DNA of 64,000 nucleotides, taken from NCBI GenBank assembly GCA_963772335.1, contig CAVYXF010000008.1, forward strand, positions 248,001 to 312,000. The letters are read 5' to 3'. Below are positions 28,044 through 36,415 of this stretch, piece after piece. A program made the translations under genes and the position numbers. This stretch comes from CAVYXF01 sp963772335 (GTDB lineage Bacteria > Pseudomonadota > Alphaproteobacteria > Rhizobiales > Rhodomicrobiaceae). Under the pieces are notes generated by a model. That model worked only from the letters and a program-made list of their open reading frames with translations. It made no database searches and had not been told where the DNA came from. Numbering within the stretch: the stretch's first letter is position 1; every line of letters starts with the position of its first letter.

Positions 28044-28983
28044 ACAACTCTCCACTCATGACAAAACAAGACGATGTCGGTGTCTCCACCGGAGCTGCTC
28101 ACGCTTATCGGTGTAGATGCAAATCTGGCTCCTCGTACTAATGGAATGGAAGAAGCTGAAGCCAAGCTTATTGTGTGGGACATTACATTCCAAGCATCTT
28201 TGGAAGAACATGAGAGTCGTTCCTGCAGGAAGATTTGTCTCTTCGTTTGACATAATTAGAACGTATAAGCCATAGGGAATGGCGTAGTGATTTGCATTAA
28301 GAATTCAATTTCTACCTAAGTGATTAAGTCAGCAAAATGTCGCCACGCGAAGGATTAAAATCTTACGCCACTTGACACCGGTACTTTAAGGCAATTCCAG
28401 AGCTTGGATACGCAATTGGGCTAAGGCCGCCAACAGAATTTTGGAGTGATGCAGGAAGTCAACCCAGCTACCTCGATGTAATCTGTGTTATGGGAAAGTT
28501 GTCAATCTTCGTTGAAACTGTTTTTACGTAGGAGCTGGACTTTGCCGCAAATAGCGGCAGTCAATTGGGTTTTAGTCGTGTCTTCGCCTCAGTACCGCCT
28601 TGAGATCTTCCCTGCTTATATATCTTTACAGCTATCGAACTGGTGGCGGCGAAGGCTGCAAATCGAGAATTGTATTGACCGTCGGTTGGCAATCAACCGT
28701 AAGTTGATTTACCCGAGCTCTTGGAATAGTGAATGAAGAGTTTGCGTTACCCACATGCAAATTCACATGATTCCGCAAACCGCCGGTTGGCGCCGGGATA
28801 AATCTCCGATATTCCTATGCCAGACGCTTAAACATTGAGCCGTAATTCCGCGGGGGCACCGAGGTTTTACGGCGGGTTTCGGTCATTCCGATCGAACGCC
28901 ATTCACAGCCAGGTACATGCCTAAGCGCCAGCTCCCAGCCTTTCGGCCGCACGCTAAGGCAATGAACGAGAAGGCGACATACC
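28044..28983. other. AT-rich stretch without a convincing gene
   Basis: About 940 bases hold only short open frames with implausible composition (28056-28253 minus, 28485-28736 plus). In the lines I counted, GC is about 37% (28261-28320), 45% (28321-28380) and 47% (28501-28560), well below the surrounding coding DNA. A TTGACA occurs at 28247-28252 and a TATAAG near 28264, but the spacing is wrong for a promoter. Candidate explanations are imported DNA, a decayed gene, or an unrecognised RNA or control region. Confidence 0.5.
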
Positions 28984-30279
28984 ATGACGGCACGATCCGG
29001 AGCGACAGTGAGTTGGCTCTTGGCAGCCGCAATCGCCGGCGCCGCGCTGATTGTCCCGGCGCGGTTATCGGCGCAGACCTGCGGCACGAACTACGCGCTC
29101 AAACCAGGCGATACGCTCGCGGACATTGCCCGCACCGTCTATGGCAGTGCGAGTCAGTGGAGCGTGATCTACTACGCCAATCAGGATCGGCTCGGCGACA
29201 ACACAACGCTGCTCGTCCCCGGCCTTTCCTTGAAAATCCCCTGCCTTGCCGGACAGGCAAAGCCGGCGGCCGCGACACCCGCGCCTGCGCCGGCCGAGAC
29301 CCCACCGAGCGGATCTGCCTCCGGGTCGGAGACAGCGCCGTTCCAGCTCTCCTCAATGCTCAAACGCATCGACTTTCTCACCGCCGAAGGCTATGAGCCG
29401 TTCACCGGCCGCAGCCTTCCTGAAGGTGGGCTGATCATCGATCTCCTGCAGTCCGGGATGAACCTCATCAAGGAGCAGGCCAAAGGTGGTTTCGATTACC
29501 AGGTCTCCTGGGTGAATGATTGGGCGGCCCATCTCAATCCGCTGCTCATCACCCGCGCGCTCGATGCCGGCATCCCCTGGGCCAAGCCGGACTGCAGCAA
29601 TCTGGAGGTGCTGGACAAAGCTAGCCAATATATCTGCCAGAAGTTCTTCTTCTCCGACCCGTTCTACGAAAGCGTGACGGTGCTGTTCGTGCGTAATGAC
29701 GGCTCCTTCAGTTTCGAACGCGATGACCAGATCATTGGTAAGACGGTCTGCCGCACCAAGGGCTGGTCGACCTATGACTTCGACAAGGGCGGCCGCAATT
29801 GGGTGAAAGACAACAAGATCACGCTGATGCAGCCACAGACCGCCGAGGAATGCTTCCGCCTGCTGGATGAGGGGACGGTCGATGCCGTCGTGATTGCCGA
29901 GCTTACCGGCCAGGCGATCGCTGGCACGATGGGGATGTCCGACCGGGTTCACGCCGCGGCCCGGCCGCTGAATATCGAAACCATGCATGTGATCATCGCC
30001 AAGACCCATCCGCATGCGCGCACCGTGCTCTACTATGTCAACAGCTCACTCGCGCGGCTGAAAGAGTCCGGCGCTTACGATGCGATCGTGGCCAAGCATC
30101 TCGAGCAGTTCTGGAATACGACAACCACAACAGGGCAGGGCGCCGCGCCGGCTGCGCCGCGCCAGCCCGAGGCGACCTCGCAGCCAAAGGCAGCGCCGCC
30201 GCCCGAGGCGACCTCGCAGCCAAAGGCAGCGCCGCCGCCCAAAAAGACCAATGACGGCAAGAAGACAGCTCAGCCGTGA
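28984..30279 (+). CDS. LysM domain fused to a periplasmic solute-binding (SBP_bac_3-like) protein
   Basis: A 431-residue exported protein with unusual architecture. After a signal peptide ending near RLSA comes a LysM peptidoglycan-binding domain (YALKPGDTLADIARTVYGSASQWSVIYYANQ..., about residues 38-85), an Ala/Pro linker, then a substrate-binding domain (LTAEGYEPFTG, CQKFFFSDPFYESVTVLFVRND, IGKTVCRTKGWSTYDFD, LLDEGTVDAVVIAE) similar to polar amino-acid binding proteins, and a Pro/Ala/Lys tail with a perfect internal repeat. The LysM would tether it to the cell wall. No permease is adjacent, so a sensory or scavenging role is possible. GAAGGCG precedes the ATG. Confidence 0.78.
   Translation: MTARSGATVSWLLAAAIAGAALIVPARLSAQTCGTNYALKPGDTLADIARTVYGSASQWSVIYYANQDRLGDNTTLLVPGLSLKIPCLAGQAKPAAATPAPAPAETPPSGSASGSETAPFQLSSMLKRIDFLTAEGYEPFTGRSLPEGGLIIDLLQSGMNLIKEQAKGGFDYQVSWVNDWAAHLNPLLITRALDAGIPWAKPDCSNLEVLDKASQYICQKFFFSDPFYESVTVLFVRNDGSFSFERDDQIIGKTVCRTKGWSTYDFDKGGRNWVKDNKITLMQPQTAEECFRLLDEGTVDAVVIAELTGQAIAGTMGMSDRVHAAARPLNIETMHVIIAKTHPHARTVLYYVNSSLARLKESGAYDAIVAKHLEQFWNTTTTTGQGAAPAAPRQPEATSQPKAAPPPEATSQPKAAPPPKKTNDGKKTAQP
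30166..30237 (+). repeat. Two perfect 36-bp tandem repeats in the LysM-protein tail
   Basis: Units 30166-30201 and 30202-30237 are identical and in frame, each encoding PEATSQPKAAPP. The perfect identity points to recent duplication or slippage; the unit number may vary between strains. Confidence 0.85.
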
Positions 30280-30589
30280 CGCGACCATGCCTGTTCAGCG
30301 CGAAGCTGCTCGCCGGACATGATCCCCTGGGGCCTTTTCAGACGGTCTTGCGCCGGCAGGCCAATTCGTAGCTGATGCAAGGTGAAAGCAGGGAGGGGAG
30401 TGGCGCTAGGGGGCGCACCCGCGATCAACGGAATCTCAGTGGTCCGATTCCCGCATTTGCCTGCGTTTGCAGCACGCCCGAGAGCAAATGCCAGAATCAA
30501 GGGACCACTAGCAAGCCACATTGCGACGGATGCCGGTCAAATCCAGGACGAAATCAGCAAGGGTTGTCCAGCGAAGGAAGTAAACTGTG
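30280..30589. other. Intergenic region with a large imperfect inverted repeat
   Basis: No gene is seen. Arms at 30439-30460 (GTGGTCC, GATTC, GCATTTGC in order) and 30484-30508 match as inverted sequences with two small bulges and a loop of about 23 bases. It lies some 80 bases upstream of the DctP-like gene, so a transcript reading through would form a long hairpin that could act as a terminator or leader structure. There is no T run after it. Confidence 0.5.
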
Positions 30590-31702
30590 ATGAGAGTGTT
30601 TGCGTTCTTACTCCTTGCGGTGCTGCTTGCTGCTCCGATCTGTAGCACAGCGAAGGCCGACGATCCGATCCTGTTGCGCGTGTCGCTGCAGGATTCGGTG
30701 AGCAATCCACTCTATCGGGGTCTGCTCGACTTCAAGAAAGATGTCGAGGCGCGCACCCAAGGCGCGGTCCAGATCAGCATCTTCGACCAGTCTCAGTTCT
30801 ACAACGACTATCAGGTGGCGAATGCCGTCGGCACCGGCGCCATCGAAATGGGCCTCGCGCCGCTTGGACAATATGCGAGCGATATCCCCGCCGCCGGCGT
30901 GTTCTTGCAACCTTTCCTGTTCAACTTTGACGAGATTATCCGCGCGGCCGCCCAGCCCGGCAGCGAAATCCGCACCATCATCGACAACGAGATTCTCAGC
31001 CAGACCGGCGCGCGTGTCTTATGGTGGCAGCGCTATGGATCACCGGTTTTGCTGTCGAAGGGCAAGCCGATGCTGAGCCCAACCGCGATTGCCGGTCAGA
31101 AGATCCGCGCTTATGACGAGCTGACGTCGGAGGTCATCAAGCTGTGCGGGGGCACGCCGCATGTGGTCAGCGATGCCAAGCAGACGGAAGCTTTCGACAT
31201 CAATCTCGTGGATTCGGACCTGACCAACATCTCCAGCGTCAAGGAGCATGAGCTGTGGAAGCGGTCCCAGTTCGTGACGCGCATTCGCCTGTCCGAAATC
31301 CTTTATGCCGTGATTATAAACGAGGACATCTGGCAGAGTTTGGCGAAGCAGCACCAGCAAATCCTTATCGAGGAAGCTGCCAAGGCCGAAAAGCTGGTCT
31401 GGGGCCGGTTCGCCCAGATTGAGGCGGATGCCTATGCCTTCGCGACGGCGAAGGGGATGAAGGTCGCCGAGCTCACCTCGGACGATCTCGTGGCGTGGCG
31501 GGTCTGCTCATCCTCTGTGCTTGAGTCCTACATGACCAAGGCCGGCGAGATGGGCGATCAGCTGATGGCGGCCTACGCCAAGCTGCGTATCTCACCCTGC
31601 TGCAACAAGGTCCCAACGACAAGCAGCACCGCCTCACCAAGCGCATCGGCGACGCCAACCACAGCGCCGGCAGCCCCCGGCACCGCAAAGGCAACGAAAT
31701 AG
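30590..31702 (+). CDS. TRAP-type (DctP family) solute-binding protein
   Basis: A 370-residue periplasmic binding protein of the DctP/TRAP family. It has a signal peptide (MRVFAFLLLAVLLAAPICSTAKA), then LRVSLQDSVSNPLYRGLLDFKKDVEARTQGAVQISIFDQSQFYNDYQ, a typical DctP opening, the central KIRAYDELTSEVIKLCGGTPHVVS and a C-terminal helix EKLVWGRFAQIEADAYAF. The C-terminus adds a Ser/Thr/Pro/Ala tail absent from most DctP proteins. No DctQ or DctM membrane subunits are nearby, so it is an orphan. GAAGGAAG upstream supports the ATG at 30590, three bases after a GTG. It follows the LysM-binding protein gene on the same strand. Confidence 0.82.
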   Translation: MRVFAFLLLAVLLAAPICSTAKADDPILLRVSLQDSVSNPLYRGLLDFKKDVEARTQGAVQISIFDQSQFYNDYQVANAVGTGAIEMGLAPLGQYASDIPAAGVFLQPFLFNFDEIIRAAAQPGSEIRTIIDNEILSQTGARVLWWQRYGSPVLLSKGKPMLSPTAIAGQKIRAYDELTSEVIKLCGGTPHVVSDAKQTEAFDINLVDSDLTNISSVKEHELWKRSQFVTRIRLSEILYAVIINEDIWQSLAKQHQQILIEEAAKAEKLVWGRFAQIEADAYAFATAKGMKVAELTSDDLVAWRVCSSSVLESYMTKAGEMGDQLMAAYAKLRISPCCNKVPTTSSTASPSASATPTTAPAAPGTAKATK

Positions 31703-31706
31703 CGCT

Positions 31707-32162
31707 CTACTGCCTGATCCCCTCGCGGTCGAACATGGCCATGAGCGAGCCGCTCATGGTGGCGATGCGTTTCGAGGCGCCACCGTCATGGGCGAAAGCC
31801 TCGGCCTCGCAAAAGGTAATCGTGCGCCCCGGTTTCACCACCCAGCTTCTGAAGGTGAAGAGTTCGCCCTTCGCCGGTGCCAAGAGACTGGTCTTGAACT
31901 CGACGGTGAGAATGGCAGCCTCGGCGGGGACCAGGGAAAAGGCGGCATGGCCGCAGGCGCTGTCGAGAGCCGTTGCGATGATGCCGGCATGAATGAAGCC
32001 GTGCTGCTGCGTGAATGCGGCGTTATAGGGCATCGCCAGCTCGATCTCGCCCGCATCGAGACGGACAATCGTCACCCCGAGCGAGGCCATCGCCGTCTGG
32101 CGGGCAAAGCTCGCGCTGACGCGGTCGCGGAAGCCCGGATCATTCGGCTCAAAAGCAGGCAT
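31707..32162 (-). CDS. PaaI-family hotdog thioesterase
   Basis: A 151-residue protein of the PaaI/YigI-like hotdog thioesterase family, expected to hydrolyse acyl- or aryl-CoA. The family motif is clear: FTQQHGFIHAGIIATALDSACGHAA (HGG-type segment with the catalytic acidic residue) followed by ILTVEFKTSLLAPAKG. It is cytosolic. I chose the ATG at 32162 with AAAGGCGA upstream; the longer frame adds 21 residues unlike the family. It is convergent with the DctP-like gene with a 4-base gap and follows tlpA on the same strand. Confidence 0.85.
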   Translation of the reverse strand: MPAFEPNDPGFRDRVSASFARQTAMASLGVTIVRLDAGEIELAMPYNAAFTQQHGFIHAGIIATALDSACGHAAFSLVPAEAAILTVEFKTSLLAPAKGELFTFRSWVVKPGRTITFCEAEAFAHDGGASKRIATMSGSLMAMFDREGIRQ

Positions 32163-32230
32163 GGTCGAGTCGCCTTTCGCAATGCGAGGGAAGCATAGCA
32201 TCGGCGAAGCGCAATTCGGCGGCAAGCGCG

Positions 32231-32917
32231 TTATCCGTGCGGCTTGCCTGCAATCACCGTGCGGATCACCTCTTGCGCCGGCGCGCTATCCCATTCCGCC
32301 GGGCCGAGCAGGCGAGCAACTTCCTCGCCCTTACGGTTGAGAATCAGGCTTGCCGGCAGGCCGATGGCGCCGACCTTGCCCGCAAGACCGCCAGTCGCAT
32401 CCAGCAACAGAGGCAGATTGCCAAGATTGTTGCTCGCCAGGAATTTGCGGGGGCCGTCCGGACCGGTCCGGTCGAGGCTGATGGGGACGACGGCGAAATC
32501 CTCGCCCCCAAGCTGAGCCTGAAGCCTGTTGAGGCTCGGCATTTCCTGCTTGCAGGGCGCGCACCAGGTCGCCCACAGGTTGAGCAGCACGACCTTGCCC
32601 TTGAAGTCGGTGAGACTGCGCGGCGCGCCGCTATCGTCGGTGAAGCTGACCTCCGGCAAGGGGCGCGGCGCTTCGGCATAGACGAGCTTGGTCATGCCGC
32701 CCTTGCCGTCCTGAGAGGAGGACGCCGAAAGATTGCCACCATCGTTTTGCGCCTGCACGGCGGGCGGGGGCACTGGCATATGGCGGGCAAAAAAGTCGGC
32801 AAGGGTAATGGCGCCGAAGCCGGCGATTGCGGCAAAGGCTGCCGCGAGGATATACAGCACAGGATCGTTGGTAGCGGACTTGCCCGCTTTGGGAAGGTCT
32901 TCGTTGCGATCGGTCAT
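32231..32917 (-). CDS. tlpA: TlpA-type thiol:disulfide interchange protein
   Basis: A membrane-anchored periplasmic thioredoxin-like reductase of 228 residues. An N-terminal anchor (ILAAAFAAIAGFGAITLADFF) is followed by a linker, then a redoxin domain with active site WATWCAPCKQEM and the cis-Pro loop GLPASLILNRKG. TlpA in Bradyrhizobium helps mature cytochrome oxidase CuA sites; the conserved CAPC and anchor support the same class here. The gene is divergent from argH with about 30 bases between starts, an arrangement common in alphaproteobacteria. Confidence 0.87.
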   Translation of the reverse strand: MTDRNEDLPKAGKSATNDPVLYILAAAFAAIAGFGAITLADFFARHMPVPPPAVQAQNDGGNLSASSSQDGKGGMTKLVYAEAPRPLPEVSFTDDSGAPRSLTDFKGKVVLLNLWATWCAPCKQEMPSLNRLQAQLGGEDFAVVPISLDRTGPDGPRKFLASNNLGNLPLLLDATGGLAGKVGAIGLPASLILNRKGEEVARLLGPAEWDSAPAQEVIRTVIAGKPHG

Positions 32918-32948
32918 TCGTTATTCCCGCGCGAAAACAAAAAGAGCC

Positions 32949-34346
32949 ATGACCAACACAATGTGGGGCGGCCGCTTTGCCACCGGGCCAGCAGAAATCA
33001 TGGAGGAGATCAATGCCTCCATCGGCTTCGACCGGCGGCTCTACGCCCAAGACATAAAAGCTTCCGCAACGCACGCCAAGATGCTTGCGGCATGCGGCAT
33101 CATTTCCCAGACCGATGCGGAGGCGATCATTGCCGGCCTTCAGACCATTTTGGCAGAGATCGAGGAGGGGCGCTTTGTCTTTAGCCGGGCGCTGGAGGAT
33201 ATCCATCTCAACATTGAGAGCCGGCTCAACGAGCTGATCGGCGATGCCGCCGGGCGCCTGCATACCGCCCGCTCCCGCAACGACCAGGTGGCGGTCGACT
33301 TCCGCCTCTATATTCGCGATAGCGCCGATCATCTGGGCGGCCAGCTTCGCGACCTGCAGCTCGCGCTCGCGGCCAAAGCCGAGGCTCATGCGGCAACGGT
33401 GATGCCCGGCTTCACCCATCTGCAGACCGCCCAGCCCATCACGTTCGGCCATCACTGCCTGGCCTATGTGGAGATGCTGGCTCGCGATCGCGGCCGGCTT
33501 GCCGATGCGAGGGCGCGGCTGAATGTCTCGCCGCTGGGCGCTGCGGCGCTTGCCGGCACCTCCTTCCCAATCGATCGGGCGACAACGGCGCGCGAACTGG
33601 GGTTCGATGCACCCATGGCCAATTCGCTGGATGCAGTCTCGGCGCGCGATTTCGTGCTGGAAGTGCTGGCTGCGGCGGCGATCTGCGCCACGCACCTGTC
33701 GCGCCTCGCCGAGGAGATCGTGATCTGGTGCTCGGCCGATTTCGGCTTCGTCCGCCTCTCGGACAAATTCACCACCGGCTCCTCCATCATGCCGCAGAAG
33801 CGCAACCCGGACGCCGCTGAGCTGGTGCGCGCCAAGACCGGGCGCGTCGCCGCCGCTTTCCAGTCGCTGGTGATCGTCATGAAGGGGCTGCCGCTCGCCT
33901 ACTCCAAGGACATGCAGGAAGACAAGCAGGTCACCTTCGATGCGCTTGACAGCCTGTCGCTGATGCTTGCCGCCATGACCGGCATGGTCGGCGATCTCGA
34001 ACCGGATGCTGAGCGGATGAAAGCGGCGGCAGCGCGCGGCTATTCCACCGCGACCGATCTCGCCGACTGGCTGGTGCGGGAACTCGGCATGCCATTTCGC
34101 GAGGCGCACCATGTCACCGGGCGAATTGTAAGGCAGGCCGAAGAGAAAGGCGTGCGCCTCGATGAGCTCAGCCTTGCCGACATGCAGGCGGTGGAGGCAA
34201 GGGTCACGCAGGGTGCGCTTGCCGGCTTGAGCGTGGAGAATTCCGTCGCCAGCCGGCGCAGTTTTGGGGGCACAGCTCCTGAAAATGTGCGCCGAGAGGC
34301 GACGCTTTGGCGGAAACGTCTGGAAGGGGAGGCGCATTCGCGCTAA
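32949..34346 (+). CDS. argH: Argininosuccinate lyase
   Basis: Last enzyme of arginine synthesis: splits argininosuccinate into arginine and fumarate in the cytosol. The protein has 465 residues, the normal length, starting MTNTMWGGRFATGPAEIMEEINASI. The fumarase/aspartase-superfamily signature GSSIMPQKRNPD sits near residue 280 and the substrate-binding LHTARSRNDQVA near residue 110. The ATG at 32949 is favoured over the long upstream frame, which is antisense to tlpA. It is followed by the small lipoprotein gene lptM in the same direction, an order widespread in alphaproteobacteria. Confidence 0.96.
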   Translation: MTNTMWGGRFATGPAEIMEEINASIGFDRRLYAQDIKASATHAKMLAACGIISQTDAEAIIAGLQTILAEIEEGRFVFSRALEDIHLNIESRLNELIGDAAGRLHTARSRNDQVAVDFRLYIRDSADHLGGQLRDLQLALAAKAEAHAATVMPGFTHLQTAQPITFGHHCLAYVEMLARDRGRLADARARLNVSPLGAAALAGTSFPIDRATTARELGFDAPMANSLDAVSARDFVLEVLAAAAICATHLSRLAEEIVIWCSADFGFVRLSDKFTTGSSIMPQKRNPDAAELVRAKTGRVAAAFQSLVIVMKGLPLAYSKDMQEDKQVTFDALDSLSLMLAAMTGMVGDLEPDAERMKAAAARGYSTATDLADWLVRELGMPFREAHHVTGRIVRQAEEKGVRLDELSLADMQAVEARVTQGALAGLSVENSVASRRSFGGTAPENVRREATLWRKRLEGEAHSR

Positions 34347-34401
34347 GAAAAGTCTAATTTCGCCTTTAATAACCGGCCTTGAAGGCGAGACGGGGGATTT
34401 G

Positions 34402-34683
34402 ATGAGCCGCGGTCTGAAACTTGCTCTGGTGCTGAGCCTTGCTACGCTGGCGCTTGTCGGCTGCGGCAAGCGTGGCACGCTGGAGTCGCCGACCGGGGCC
34501 TCCGTCGAGGGTGCCAGCTACGCCAGGTCGGAATATAGCAAGGGCGATAAGAATAAGCACAACAAGGGCGAGGCGGTCGACGGTGTCGTCGCGCCGCGCC
34601 CGAAAGACAAGATGTACTGGCCCAAGCCCGACGACACAGAAAAACAGCACCGCGATTTCGTGCTCGATCCGCTGCTGCGCTGA
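34402..34683 (+). CDS. lptM: LptM-type small lipoprotein
   Basis: A 93-residue lipoprotein. The signal sequence ends in a lipobox LVGC followed by GKRGTLESP, matching the LptM (formerly YifL) pattern, whose known role is to help LptD assemble with LptE at the outer membrane. The rest is charged and probably disordered, with a basic KGDKNKHNKGE segment. The start at 34402 follows a GGGGG site. The position behind argH supports the call. In other genomes lysA often follows; here a DUF72 gene comes next. Confidence 0.78.
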   Translation: MSRGLKLALVLSLATLALVGCGKRGTLESPTGASVEGASYARSEYSKGDKNKHNKGEAVDGVVAPRPKDKMYWPKPDDTEKQHRDFVLDPLLR

Positions 34684-34710
34684 GCAGGACAGCCAGTCGT
34701 CCGCCGGTTG

Positions 34711-34775
34711 ATGCCGGATCCCCGTTCCCGCTTTCGCGGCGACAAATTTCACGGGGATTTCGTCGCGCTGCGCTG
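34711..34775. repeat. Dispersed palindromic repeat
   Basis: Contains GGATCCCCGTTCCCGCTTTCGCGG and then TTTCACGGGGATTTCG (34747-34762), the latter also found exactly at 21093-21108 next to the insertion sequence. It belongs with other CCCGCGAAAGCGGGG-like palindromes in the window. Confidence 0.5.
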
Positions 34776-34904
34776 AGCCCGGGCAGTGCTCCCCGTGACA
34801 TCACAAAGCGCGCTCTTCCGAGAGCCTGCACGGAACCATTTCCATCCGCCGGTGATCTACGCTTCAGGCAAAGCAATTAGCCTCACTGAAAAACGGGGGC
34901 TGGC

Positions 34905-35681
34905 ATGAATCGACGCCCCGCGCCGGACAAGAGCGGGCGCATCCACATCGGCACGTCGGGCTGGGTCTATCCGTGGTGGCGCGGTGTGTTCTACCCCGAG
35001 CGCCTGCCGCAGCGCGAGTGGCTCGCCCATTATGTTGCGCATTTTCCGACGGTCGAGATCAACGCCAGCTTCTACCGGCTGCAGAAGCCGGAGAACTTCC
35101 GGCAATGGCGCGATCAGGCGCCGGCCGGTTTCGTCTATGCCGTCAAGGCCAGCCGCTTCATCACCCATATGAAGCGCCTGAAAGCGGAGCCTGCCAGCAT
35201 TAAGGTGTTTTTCGACGGCGCGCGCGAACTGGGGCCGGCGCTGGGGCCGGTGCTTTACCAGCTACCCCCGAACATGAAGCGCGACATCGCGCGGTTGGAG
35301 CAGTTCGTCGAAGGACTGCCCGCAGGCTTTCAGCACGTGTTCGAATTCCGCAATCCGGAGTGGTTCCACGCCGATGTGCGCCGTTTCCTGCAGGCACATG
35401 ATCTCAGCTTTTGCATTCACGATCATCGCGGCATGGACGTGCCGCAATGGGCGACCGGTCCGCTCGTCTACTGGCGTTTCCATGGCGACAGCAGCGGCCC
35501 GCTCGGCGGCTATGGTGAGCTGCGCCTGCAGGTCGCGGCCCGGCAGATGCGCACACAGGTCAGGGAGGGATTTCCGGTTTATGCCTATTTCAACAATGAC
35601 GCTCATGGCTGCGCGGTGCGCGACGCCGAGCGTCTGATCGCCTTGACCGGCGGCGACTGCAAACGGCTCAAAATCTCATGA
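34905..35681 (+). CDS. DUF72 family protein
   Basis: A 258-residue DUF72 (YecE-like) protein, larger and clearly diverged from the one at 11395-12120. Family blocks are IHIGTSGWVYPWWRGVFYPERLPQREWL, VEINASFYRLQKPENFRQW, FVYAVKASRFITHMKRL, FEFRNPEWF and the C-terminal VYAYFNNDAHGCAVRDAERL. The function of the family is unsettled; the conserved residues cluster in a TIM-barrel mouth in known structures. A GGGGG stretch precedes the ATG. The gene stands alone between lptM and the bactofilin gene. Confidence 0.87.
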   Translation: MNRRPAPDKSGRIHIGTSGWVYPWWRGVFYPERLPQREWLAHYVAHFPTVEINASFYRLQKPENFRQWRDQAPAGFVYAVKASRFITHMKRLKAEPASIKVFFDGARELGPALGPVLYQLPPNMKRDIARLEQFVEGLPAGFQHVFEFRNPEWFHADVRRFLQAHDLSFCIHDHRGMDVPQWATGPLVYWRFHGDSSGPLGGYGELRLQVAARQMRTQVREGFPVYAYFNNDAHGCAVRDAERLIALTGGDCKRLKIS

Positions 35682-35766
35682 GTTTATGCGTTCAGGCGTT
35701 GTGGCCGCCGGGAGCGGTGCCCGTCTTGTCCGCCAGGAAGCCTCGAAAAAGCAAAGCGGCAAAGCG

Positions 35767-36150
35767 TCAGACGCCGGCCGCCGCCTGATCTTCGCCATTG
35801 ATCTTCATGCCGTCGCGGCCGGCCTGGTAAGTGGCAAAATCCTCGGTCCAGCGCAGGCTTCCGTCGTAGCGGGTGCCCATCTCGATACCGATGCCTTGAT
35901 GATAGATGTCGCCTTCGACGCGGGCTGTGGCGTGAAGCATCACCCGCTTGCCGCGAATGGTGCCGACCACCTTGCCCAGCACGATCACCTCGTTGTTGGC
36001 GATGATGCCGCCGTCGATGTCGCCGGACTCGCTCACGACGAGGGATGCGCAGTGAATATCACCACGTATTTTACCATCCAGCTTGACGTTACCCTTGGAG
36101 GTCACGTTGCCAATGATGGTCAGATCAGTGCTGATGATAGTTTCCCCCAT
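35767..36150 (-). CDS. Bactofilin
   Basis: A 127-residue cytoskeletal protein of the bactofilin (DUF583, BacA/CcmA) family, which polymerises through a right-handed beta-helix core. The repeated short strands are visible: LTIIGNVTSKGNVKLDGKIRGDIHCASLVVSESGDIDGGIIANNEVIVLGKVVGTIRGKRV. In Caulobacter bactofilins recruit a peptidoglycan synthase at the stalk; in other species they shape the cell. No membrane-binding N-terminus is obvious apart from a short MGETIIST. It lies about 1.2 kb upstream of the division cluster but points away from it. Confidence 0.9.
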   Translation of the reverse strand: MGETIISTDLTIIGNVTSKGNVKLDGKIRGDIHCASLVVSESGDIDGGIIANNEVIVLGKVVGTIRGKRVMLHATARVEGDIYHQGIGIEMGTRYDGSLRWTEDFATYQAGRDGMKINGEDQAAAGV

Positions 36151-36415
36151 GGAACTCGGCCCTGCATACTGTTGCTACCCAAAACACCCCGAGATTGCTC
36201 ATGGAACGCCGCCATGAACACACCCCTAATGGCGGGGAGGTGTCGTCCCAGCCAATGCTACGTGCTTGTAAACTATTCTGGCCTTCTGTCCACTAGAACA
36301 AAATTTAGCGATTAGATGCGGCGCGCCTCTTGCGCGACTGTGATCCGGCTACAACGAAATCACCGCCGCCCTGCCAAGGCACGTGCCACGGCAAGGCGGC
36401 GAAAGCGGGGCAAAA

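Noticed and set aside
28485..28736. Plus-strand open frame of 83 codons in the AT-rich gap
   Set aside because: Composition (many Trp, Arg, Ser) and lack of a ribosome site or motif make coding unlikely.
32631..34478. Minus-strand open frame of 615 codons opposite argH
   Set aside because: Shadow of argH; its C-terminal part only borders tlpA in another frame and no family pattern is visible.
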